From Eudorina sp. 2006-703-Eu-15 (lineage: Eukaryota; Chlorophyta; Chlorophyceae; Chlamydomonadales; Volvocaceae): a stretch of 64,000 nucleotides of DNA. The stretch is from positions 1,466,135-1,530,134 of the forward strand of contig BDSI01000011.1 of NCBI GenBank assembly GCA_003117195.1, given 5' to 3'. Below the pieces are notes generated by a model. It saw only the letters and a list, made by a program, of their open reading frames with translations, was not told the DNA's origin and made no database searches. The position numbers and the translations under genes are program-made. Each line of letters opens with the position of its first letter. The stretch's first letter is position 1. Positions 50,738 to 64,000 of this stretch are shown in pieces.

Positions 50738-53700
50738 TCACGTGTCAAAACCCGCGAACCGTTGCTTCTGTCCGGGTGCTGCTGCTGCTGCTGCTGCTGC
50801 CGCCGACGCCGCCGCCGCCGATTGTGGTGGTGGTGGTGCTGTCGGCGCGGTCGCTGCCGGCTGCGTCGAGGCTGCGCCGTTAACCGCCTTCGGCCGCGCC
50901 CCGTTGGCCCCCGTTGCCGCAGCGCGCGCGGCTGCCGTACTCGTACCAGCCGCTGCGGCCGGGGCTCCCGCCTGCCTACCCGTGGGTCCCGCACCCGCCC
51001 CCGGGCTGGAGGACGAGCTTCCGATGCTCACATGCCTGGATCTTGCATTTGCTGCCTCCACCTCCCGTTTCCGCCGCTCCTCCGCCGCCTGGCGCTCCCT
51101 CTCCTGCCGCTCCCGCTCTAGCTGCAGCCGCTGCTGCTCCTCCTCCTCCTCCGCCGCCGCAGCTGCCGCCGCCTCCCCCGATGGGGCTTCTCCGCCCTGC
51201 GGACCATCGAAACCCTCATTAGCTTTGCAAGCACCACACAAATCATGGTTTACTACTCCGCCCCGCACTCGGAAGTTTGCACTGGCAAGCCTGTGCTTCC
51301 GCTCCGGGTTTGATGCTCCCCGAGGTTCCATGCCCCGCCTCGGCATGCTTCAGACGCCAAGCATGCAGCATCAGGCATGGAGACGCCAAGCATGCAGCAT
51401 CAGGCATGGAACCCCTCCACACCCTCCACCCGCTACCAGCGCACCAAGTTGCAATCATGGTATACCCGGGCATCATAAGACCAGGTGATCAATAGCCCCC
51501 CCTCGCACGTCGTGAGCCACTGCTTCTGTCCGCCCCCTGGAAGTACGCGTACCTAAGACACGCCCCTTTGCAACCCACCGATTGCTGCGGAGCGCTCGCT
51601 GCGGCAGAAGTCCCGGCCGCCGCCGCCGCCGTCGCTGAACCCGCGGCAGGTGGGCCTTGCGCCGGCGCCTGCTGTGCTGCCGCCTGCTTCGGCATGATCC
51701 CGCCGTACAGTCCCTCCAGCGTCGCCTGCGCGGCAAGGCCCGCAGTCGTATGCGACCCAAAGGGGCGGGGTAGGATGCCGTGATTAACACGAATGCCTGC
51801 CCGCATTCCCATCCACCTGCCTCGCGCTGTGCAGATCAGGCATGACACCCATCTGTAATGCACCCACCTCGGGCTCCTCGCCCATGCGGGTTTTCGCCCA
51901 ACAATCTTTGGCTGTCACCGATGACCCGCGGGGTCCGCTGTAACGTCCTTAATAATAACAATCCGCTGTGCCTCTCCTGGATCCCCTACCTCGCCTTCAC
52001 ATGGTCTGTGGCTCCCCTGACAGTCAATACCAAGGCACGCCCCGCAGGGCAGACCACTCACAACCCTCCATCCGTACCAGTTCCCCCCAGCAACGTGAAA
52101 CCAACCCCCTCTGCGATTCCCTTGCGCCGTTCGGCCTGCGTCCAGTCCCTCCGCACCCATTTCCTTACTTCAGGGTTGGGGTTGGGGCAACGGGGCCAGA
52201 TGCTCTCACGCTGGTGGTCATGACAAGGATGCGGCCATGCCGCTGGCAAGCCGCCTTCCCTCTGCAGTAAGTATACACACAATCACGGACCTTAAGCTCT
52301 TCTAGCTTGTCCAGTTGCGCCCTCGCCGCCTGCTGCACCAGCGTGTTCAACTCCGAACACAGCTGATCCTTCACCGCCTCCTCCCGCTTCAGCTCCGTAT
52401 CCAGCCGCTCGAACGTCTGCGAACAGGCGCGGGCACCCGTGGGTGGTCGGCCGGGCCCGGGCCCGGGATGTGCGATGGAAGGGGCGGGGGGACAGGTGGC
52501 TGCGCTGGCTGCCACGGAACGTAAAGGGCAGATTCCGACAGGTATGACAGGTGGGCAGCATGTGGAGGGCGTTGGAAGGGCAGGTGACGGCAGGTATGAC
52601 AGGTGGGCAGCATGTGGAGGGCGTTGGAAGGGCAGGTGACGGCAGGTATGACAGGTGGGCAGCATGTGGAGGGCGTTGGAAGGGCAGGTGACGGCAGGTA
52701 TGACAGGTGGGCAGCATGTGGAGGGCGTTGGAAGGGCAGGTGACGGCAGGTATGACAGGTGGGCAGCATGTGGAGGGCGTTGGAAGGGCAGGTGACGGCA
52801 GGTAGGAGGACAGTACCGGCAGGTTTAAGGACATCATACGCGCCATGCAGCAGCGGAATACCGTGTCGCGGTCCGCTGGCCCATCACCCGGCGGCCAGCC
52901 GGACGCGATTGGGTTCCGGGAGAGCGGCCAAGAAGCGCTTGGATGGGATCCCACGACAACCCAGTTGAACCGACCCAGGTCAAACCGGCCACTCCCGCTA
53001 CATCACGTCGCGGGCGGGGCTTCCAGGCAATGAGCGCGACCCACAAACCACCCGCCCTTCTATTTCGGATCGGCGCCTGCAGGGATGGGTACGGGAAAGA
53101 GCGGTTACGCCGCGCTTTGATGGGTACGGGAAAGAGCGGTTACGCTGCGCTTCGTGCCGACCCCCAACATCCCGCGTTCCCGCCCCGTCGCCGTCCCCGG
53201 CTGGAGTCTCTCACTCGCGCGCCGCCCGTTCTGTGGGTTTCCCTCTGGCTCAACCCCCAACCCGGCAAGTCCCCGGCTCTGGTCCCCGATTTGGGTTTTC
53301 TCTTCTTCACCCCCGGATCTCACCGCCTTGGCCGCCGTGTGCTTCGCCCTCACGTGCGCCACCTTCTCGTTCTGCACCTCGATCTTCTTACGCAGGAGCT
53401 CCAGCGCGTGTTTTTTGGGCCCGGAGGTCAGCTTGAGCTGCAGCTGCAAGTTCCCCAGCTCGCGCTCCACTTCGCGGATGCGGCCGTAGTTGAGGGCGAT
53501 GCTCCTGGGTGCGGTTGGAGACGGGATTGGGTGGGGCGCGCAGCAAGCAACATGTTGGACACAACGAGTGGGACCGCGGCCTCCAAAGAGCCCGGTTCAT
53601 CACGCCGGGACGTTCTGATGACTGTTGTGTCGTCGCTCGCCGCCCGATAAGTGACATGCGTTGAACTTCTCCATCGACCCGACCTCCGCTGGCGGGGGTC

Positions 53701-54199
53701 AGGCAGCGTGTTGCCAAGGCATCTGAGATCGTGCATCAATGTGGTATCTTCTAAAGGGTGGAGCGGGGCGATTGCCGGTGTGCAGGAGAGCTTGTGCGCG
53801 TTAGGCCCACGCAACGGCAACGGGGCCCCAGGGAGTAGGTGCGTGGGAGGGTGAAGGGTGCGAAGTTCGCAGCAGGAACGCCCCGGCACAGCGCAGCCAG
53901 CGACTGAAATCAATGTTGATGCTTCCGATCCCGATTCGCGTGAGATCCCACTTACTCCATGAGCTCCCGCTCCTTCTGCTCGAGTAACTGCGGAGTCAGC
54001 AGCCCAAAGCCGTCAACAAAGTACCGCACACCAATTCTTGAATTTGGCATGGTCTTGATATCAATACCTTTTGATTGTAATTGAACATCGCCTGTGACTG
54101 CCCGGCGTCCGCAATTGCCTGTTCTGCCAGGACCTGTTCGGAGTCCTCATGCTCCGCTTCATGGTTTTCAGGAGTCAGGAAAGGGTTCTGAGGATCCAT
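50738..54199 (-). CDS. RAB6-interacting golgin (GORAB)-like coiled-coil protein
   Basis: GORAB-family golgins bind Rab6 at the trans-Golgi and help organise COPI/Golgi traffic. Six phase-matched minus-strand exons (54199-54068, 53987-53956, 53504-53324, 52416-52291, 51725-51579, 51196-50738) give 358 residues. An acidic N-terminus (MDPQNPFLTPENHEAEHEDS) leads to a long coiled coil (about 45-157): LLEQKERELMESIALNYGRI, LLRKKIEVQNEKVAHVRAKH and TFERLDTELKREEAVKDQLC, then LVQQAARAQLDKLEELK. The last block matches the human GORAB region ending in KKLEEL from memory. A second Glu/Arg-rich helix (EEEEEQQRLQLERERQERER) follows, then an Ala/Pro-rich tail ending AGFDT. The N-terminal ATG lies 296 bases from the divergent RbfA-like gene. 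Other coiled-coil families (such as taxilins) are less likely but not excluded. Confidence 0.8.
51352..51409 (+). repeat. 29-base tandem duplication in golgin intron
   Basis: Two consecutive identical 29-base units, each containing ACGCCAAGCATGCAGC, in the intron between golgin exons 5 and 6. Confidence 0.9.
52539..52804 (+). repeat. 52-base minisatellite, five copies, in golgin intron 3
   Basis: Five essentially identical 52-base units starting at 52539, 52591, 52643, 52695 and 52747, plus a six-base partial unit. Each unit begins CAGGTATGACAGGTGGGCAG. It lies wholly inside the intron between golgin exons 3 and 4. Because 52 is not a multiple of three, open frames across it cycle through three peptide versions and are not real genes. 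Confidence 0.97.
53084..53152 (+). repeat. 35-base tandem duplication in golgin intron 3
   Basis: Two adjacent copies of a 35-base unit beginning GATGGGTACGGGAAAGAGCG, with one C/T difference and the second copy one base short. Same intron as the 52-base minisatellite. Confidence 0.9.
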
Positions 54200-54495
54200 T
54201 ATCTGAAGTTGCCGTGTAAGGCTGCGTGTAAATCGACAAAAGAAAAACACCACCCCTGTCCTACACGGGAGACTGCTTGCGAGTCAATAGATAACACTGT
54301 AATTGTGTCACAATATCGCAAGAAGTCAAGATAAATGCGGCTGAGATGCGGCAACTGGGACGGACGGAGGACGCCTGCAAAATTATTAAGCAAGTTCGTA
54401 CAATTTCATACTTTAAACGTCAAGGGGCTCCTGGTGGCTCAACCTTTGAGTAAATTGTGTCCGTCAACAGATTATATGAAATGTGACGACCCATT
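54200..54495. promoter_or_regulatory. Short divergent promoter interval, GORAB-like / RbfA-like
   Basis: Only 296 bases separate two divergent ATG codons, so promoters and both 5' leaders must be shared or overlapping. The interval is AT-richer than its surroundings, with TTATATGAA about 20 bases before the RbfA-like start. No specific factor site recognised. Confidence 0.4.
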
Positions 54496-55678
54496 ATGGT
54501 CCGTCCGATGTTTTTCGTAAGGCTTGTTGCTGCCCTTGCTGGAACCAGGACGTCGTCCTTCCCATTGGCCCTGATACAAGGACGCCAAAAATTACTGACA
54601 TGGCACGAAGCTAGCACGTTAACGGTCGGGAGCTTTGCGACGCGTCACGGTGTGGACGGCGTGGGCAACCGTGGCCTCCGCGGAAGTGAAATGGACATTG
54701 ATGTAGAGGCTTGGGAGCGCATCAACCCCCAACGAAGGTCACAGAAGATATACGCTACCAGGTGCAGTCAGTTACCGCGGCCCGCGGATAGGATGGGGAG
54801 ACAAGCGTGTGCTGACCACGACGGCCCTAACGCATCTGGCTTGACAACCCGCCATCCACTTGCCACCCGCACTCGTGTTGCGATCTCCAGATGATCAGTA
54901 GACGTCCGTGGGACCCAGTCCTTGAAAAGAAGCAAACTGGTGCCGTGTTCCCGCGTGAAAGGCTGCTCTGCTGGCATTGCGTCTGTGTACGTCGGCGAGA
55001 GCATATAACGTGGACTTTTGTGACCAGCCCACAAAACCTTGACCCATATCAAAAAATTCTTCATCCTCGTCCACCTTTGCCCTTCCTGTTCCAAGAGTCG
55101 AGCGCGCACTCGTGGAAACCCTCAACTACGACGTCCAGCTGCGCAGTGCGCTGGTGGAGCCTTACGGTGTCGTCATACATGCCGTACGCGTGACCGATGA
55201 TCGCCTCCACGCGACAGTTCTGTGGGACTGCCACCGGCATCCGCTGAGCCTTGCGGACTCATGCTCTCTGGCATTGAAACGGTACGATCAAAAGATACGC
55301 AGTCGCTTGGCCCGACTGCTGCGGGTGGCCGACGTCCCCAAGCTCAAGTGGCACCATGCGGCGCTCGATGCACGGGATCAGGAGGCACTAAGGATGATCG
55401 ATCAACTCCAACGCGAGGAGGGGCCGGGGCCAGCAAACAGTCGGGCGTGCGGCGTGGAGCGCGAGGGCTTGGCCGACCCGTGGGTCAGCGGTACAGCGGG
55501 GAGCCGCCACGCGGCTGCTCACGGCAAGGCAGTCCGCTCGGGTTTGGAAAATGGGGGTGGCATGGCGCGCAGCGCTACGCTGCGTTCCCGACAGCAAGTT
55601 GAATCATCCAGCACGCCGGACAGTGAGACGCACCAACCCTCGTCCGGACCTAGGTCCCCCGGGGAGATACGGCCTTGA
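54496..55678 (+). CDS. RbfA-like ribosome-binding factor, probably organellar
   Basis: RbfA assists maturation of the small ribosomal subunit. Two exons (54496-54761, 55096-55678) join in phase 2, completing an Arg codon, to give 282 residues. The junction creates the RbfA N-terminal helix: RRSQKIYATR-VERALVETL. It is followed by VIHAVRVTDDRLHATVLWDC, corresponding to the strand with TGVxVSxDL in bacteria, and then RSRLARLLRVADVPKLKW, corresponding to LRxxPxLxF. The first 75 residues are rich in Arg, Ser, Thr and hydrophobics (MVRPMFFVRLVAALAG start), suggesting an organelle transit peptide. A low-complexity C-terminal extension of about 90 residues follows the domain. The similarity is moderate and was judged by eye. 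Plastid versus mitochondrion cannot be decided. Confidence 0.65.
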
Positions 55679-57172
55679 TGGGCCTGAGCGTGGACTTGGA
55701 CGGCGCGGAAACGCGTCCGCGGCGTGGAAGCAACGATGCATATGAAGCCGCAGCAGCAGGGCGAGGGACACGAGCCCAGACAAGCGCTCAGAGCAGAAGG
55801 CGGCCTGTGTAGAGTCCGTGTCGCAGCCGGGAGATTGTGGATACACAGCACGGCTCCCCAGTGGACGCTGTGTTGCGATGCCAAGGCGGAGGTAGTTTCT
55901 CAGGCGAGCGCTTCCGCCTGCGTAGGTGGAGTGGCGGCCGAGGAAGGAAATCCTAGGGGCCGAGGAAGACCACCCTGATGCCGCAAGTCCTCGCACATCC
56001 GGATATGCCGATCGCCTTGTCGGTGGGGCCTGCTGGGGCTGGCCCTGGTATACACCGTTGATCCCTTTGGGGTCCGCTGTAACGTGCATCCATTCATTCA
56101 TTCATGCCGATCGGTCGGCCGGCCGACCAGCACCATGTTGTGACTGACTGTGCTACATGCCAGTGCTCCATGGGAGTTGTGTGTGTGGGCAAACTCGGGG
56201 CGAGGTCACCAAGGCTGTAAAAGCAGTCTGAGGCGCGATGGTCCCACTGCGTCATGGCTAGGTCACATGCACGCCTTCACGGTTGACACGCACGGAGGCG
56301 GTGGTGGCGCACACAAGCCTAGCCTGGGTCGGAAAAGGATGGTGAACTTTCACTGCCGTTGGGATCCTACTTGCCGGAGCTTTTCTAAAATGAAACATGC
56401 AACGCTGGTTTGAGACGTGGCCTGACAGGGTGGTGCGGGAGTGAGAACATGGCGAGAGGGCCGAGATCGGCAGCTCATTGGCAGGCAGAAGCCGGACACG
56501 GTGGCACCCTTCATGCTGCTTCTGATGCCGCTCCTTTCGGCCGTTCCATAACCACGCCCCGCGCTGGATAACGACGGCGATAAGGCATAACGACAACAGC
56601 ACCCCTTGTTTGCAAAGCAGCACACATCAAAGCAGAATGCGTCGTGGGTTTCGGGCCGAGGAGGGGTCCAGGTGCAGGTAGACAACTTAAAGCAGACGGT
56701 TACGTCGCCATCGCGACCATATGTATTAGTTACCCTGGCTCAGTATCTTTATGGTACGAACTAGACCAGCAAGATGCGTGCTCGTTTCCGACCAAGGATT
56801 GTTAGTACCGCAGTGCCGGACAGTAGGTGACCGGAACGAGAACTCACTGCGCGTGCTTAGGCAAAGTATCTCACTGGTGTGGAAGGGAATTTACTTGGTT
56901 TTACGTCTTAACAACCACATACTAGAAAACGCAAGGCTGCACTAAGAACTTTAAAGTTCCCTGAAACGGTACTTCGAGGAGAAGAAATCCCATTTCAATA
57001 TTGCTTACTCCTTTTTGTAGATTGCTTGGTGATTATTACGAGGCCTATAGAGGGCCTGATTCATTCAGTCTGCGCCGTTGGCGCTCCCTCCGGCTCTATC
57101 TGCGGGAGCGGCGGGTGCAGCCCTGCCCCGCAGCGCACGAAGTTGAGCAGCTCCTGAGGAGAACCAGCTGCT
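55679..57172. other. Intergenic interval upstream of the kinase gene, no gene recognised
   Basis: About 1.5 kb. The last 400 bases (from about 56750) are AT-richer and probably hold the kinase promoter and leader. No domain-bearing frame seen. Confidence 0.55.
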
Positions 57173-61482
<4,310 letters not shown>

Positions 61483-64000
61483 GATGCTATCCATGGATGT
61501 GGGGTTTGCGTTCACTTCTCGCCCTTCTTGGGGCCCTGGACACTGCAAACGACGGCTACTGGACGCACCAATGGCTGATGCCACCGGGGATCAGGGTGAG
61601 GTGTCATCGGTGGCGGCTCGACGCCTGGGTATAGGTGTTTTGGGTACAGGCAGCAGTAGGGCTTTGAAACATCGTTGGCTTTTGTAACGGGTACGCATGA
61701 GGGCTGTCAGCTGCACTGCGAGGGTGGGCGCTTGGGTTCAGTCATAAGCTGTGATCCAGGAGGGTGAGGGATGGGGGGCGGCATGTGTTATCGGCGGTGT
61801 CGTTGCTGCTTGGCTAGTGTCGGGCATTCGCAGGGAATTCAGTGACCTATGGCTTGACCGATGGTTGATGACTGGTGAGCCGAGACATGGTTCTGGGCGC
61901 GAAGTGTACAGACCGCAGGACATTGGGGAGGCATGCCACCCAGCGCAGCAACCCAATCGTGGCGAAAGGGGATGTGGCCGTCATTGCTGTCTGAACGTGA
62001 TCAGGGGGGAGATCAACACTTATGTCGCATTTCACGATAAGGGGTGATCGCGGCGTGGTATTGCTCTATTCGGGCGAGCCAGCCTCCCTTTGTGGCGGTT
62101 TTTGTGGTGAAATTATCTGAACGAAGTAATCCTGGGTGGAGAAAAACGATGTGGTGAGGAAGTGGTGTCGCACGACTCTTTTGTGTTCCATGCCCTCTTG
62201 CGAGGCTTGGGCCCCACTCAGGACGTAGCACCCCGTTGCTTGCGACGTGCCGAGCGGTCCAGGCTGTGTGGTCTCCTTTGAACCAATCGCAGCGTCCACC
62301 GTGTAGAGTGCCACACCATGCGCACGCGTAAGGGTGTGTGACTTTCGTAGCTCTGCCTTGCATAACTCCCAGTCAGTGTGTAGCCTGTGATTCCTGTGTG
62401 TGTTCGTGTCGTGATTGTATACCCAGGGTGCTGCTGGAAGAGCAGCCCCCAGGGTTCCGATGCACTTGCGGTCAGCTCCGTCCGGGGGGACTCCACTGTG
62501 CGGTATAAGCAGTGCGTGGGCTGTGTTTTGCGCTGCTCCTATAGGGGTCCTACCGGGGGCCGCCAGGTGCGCGTCGCATGACCTTGCCGCCCATCCATAT
62601 CCTGCTACTAATCCGTGCATGAGCTTTTTGACACGCGTGGTGATGGCTCCTTGGAGGACCGCCATACTCTAGTGACGGGGAAACGTACATAGGTATGTAT
62701 TTCATGTGGCGTGCCGCGAACACGATCCGTGATAGCGGCGGGATGGCCGACGTACAGAACGTACATGGGGTGGTCGATGGCTGGGACAAACCGGAGGCTA
62801 GCGCAGGTGCCGATGTTTTGTACGTGTGTGTGTGCGCGCGAATCGTGTCGGAAGTGCAATGCGGGATTGGTTGCTTCTGGAGCTCGGGTTTCGGGTGTGG
62901 ATGCGGATGCGTGTCCATCGTCACGAACGGAGTGCTCGACCCAGCGCTGAAGGCGAAAACTCTGTGTGGGATTGCTGACATAGGCGTGGGCAAGGCTGCA
63001 TGACGATGGTTGCAACCGCAGCTTTGTACTTTCAAATTACCCGGCCGTACGCCTGCGTGTGGCCCGCCCTGAACCTTATCATATGGTGTCAGCCGCTGCT
63101 GATAACTCAAGCCACGGTCATGCACGTCACTGCAACAGAGTTTGGATTGCCTCCGTTGGGCCAACGAGTCTTTGAAGATGCAGAGAACGGAAGTCCTCAG
63201 CCCGGGCGTGCCTGGATTCAGCGCAACCTTTCCGCAACGGAATCAGTGTGCCCGCAGGAGACTAAGCCGGTGGAACAATGAGACAGCAGGTGCATTTCAA
63301 GGACATGCATGTATGTCCGTTCAGATGCTTACTAAAGCGCGGTATTGCCTATGGCGCATGGGCGCGTGCACATGTGTGTGCGTCGGGCAGTTAGGCCGCA
63401 GCAGCACCGTACATGACGTACAAACGGTACGCCGGAACGTTAAACATTTATTCAAATATGCTCAATGACACATTACTCCTCCTGCATGCACGAACGCGTC
63501 CTGAGTCACTGAGTTGCAGTAGCAGGTGACAGCCACCTGCCAGCAGCCTTGGCACTTTGAGCAGTGTCCAGAAAGACTGCGTTTACACGAACTTTCTCAA
63601 ATAATTGTTAAACGTAGTTGCTCTATTTGCAAAAGGTGCCGCAGAGCTTTTGTGCAGCCATCGACTAACGCGAGGAAAGCCCTTGTTGAGCAAACATGAC
63701 GCAACAAGTTGGCAAAGCCATGATCAGAGCATTGTCTTTGACGAAACTTGGCTACCCTGCATACGGCGTCCTATTGAGCGGCCAGGTCTGTGGGCTGCCG
63801 GCCTTGCGTGACTGTTCGAACGTTAACGCAACGCACTGCTGTCGCGTATGTCGTTCGTGGGATTGTTCCTTGATGCAATCACGGTTTGTGTATGGTGCTG
63901 CGTATGGGTGCGGGATGGTGACTGATAGGTTGACAAACGTTGAATTGGTTTGCGCGCTCGCATGCCACTGTCAGCGTATTGAATCAACATTGTACTGGCT
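61483..64000. other. Kinase 3' flank and intergenic DNA, no further gene recognised
   Basis: About 2.5 kb to the window edge. A TGTAA element at about 61683-61687, roughly 200 bases after the kinase stop, resembles the polyadenylation signal of chlorophyte algae. Short frames on both strands lack domains. Confidence 0.5.

Noticed and set aside
52292..52954. Minus-strand frames with a repeated CCPPV / HTCRHLPFQRPP peptide
   Set aside because: These are translations of the 52-base intronic minisatellite, not a repeat protein.

Overview
This window is nuclear DNA from a eukaryotic alga, most likely a green alga (Chlorophyta). Its genes are broken into many short exons by GT-AG introns with GC-rich donors (GTGCGN, GTGAGG, GTACGG) and mostly CAG acceptors. 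Intergenic DNA is GC-rich and microsatellite-laden. The gene set fits a photosynthetic green lineage: a plastid-type porphobilinogen deaminase, a plant-type sterol C5-desaturase, a PHT4/ANTR-type plastid anion transporter, a protein with a thylakoid-like targeting region, and a cyclic-nucleotide-dependent kinase of the general type I recall from Chlamydomonas. No ribosomal RNA, CRISPR array, intact transposon or viral gene was seen. I cannot name the species.

Eleven protein genes were assembled exon by exon by requiring that intron phases match, that each spliced frame divides by three, and that family motifs run across the junctions. In order they are: HMBS/PBG deaminase (+, 5.3-8.0 kb); sterol C5-desaturase (-, 10.3-11.6 kb); a SMYD-like SET-domain methyltransferase (+, 12.8-17.7 kb); a GRAM-VASt-transmembrane lipid-transfer protein (+, 19.1-25.7 kb); proteasome subunit RPN10 (+, 29.6-32.0 kb); the PHT4/ANTR transporter (+, 34.7-38.5 kb); TRAPP subunit TRAPPC6/Trs33 (-, 43.1-44.4 kb); a VHL-beta plus bifunctional-nuclease (DUF151) fusion (+, 45.0-48.2 kb); a GORAB-like golgin (-, 50.7-54.2 kb); an RbfA-like ribosome-binding factor (+, 54.5-55.7 kb); and a cGMP-dependent-type protein kinase (+, 57.2-61.5 kb). 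Two small, unrecognised minus-strand genes are proposed at 11.8-12.2 kb and 34.0-34.6 kb.

Many neighbours alternate between divergent and convergent pairs. Divergent pairs with a short shared 5' interval are TRAPPC6/VHL-BFN (569 bp), GORAB/RbfA (296 bp) and the small gene/transporter (119 bp). The genes do not form an operon or a single pathway. Two loose functional pairs stand out: sterol desaturation with a putative sterol-transfer protein, and two Golgi trafficking genes (TRAPPC6, GORAB) within 10 kb.

The most unusual items are the VHL-beta/DUF151 fusion behind a twin-arginine thylakoid-like leader, a dispersed short repeat family with an AGCCGCGA core found in three introns and two intergenic places, and the kinase's altered second nucleotide pocket and catalytic-domain insert. 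All intron boundaries are predictions from sequence and phase only; no transcript evidence was available.
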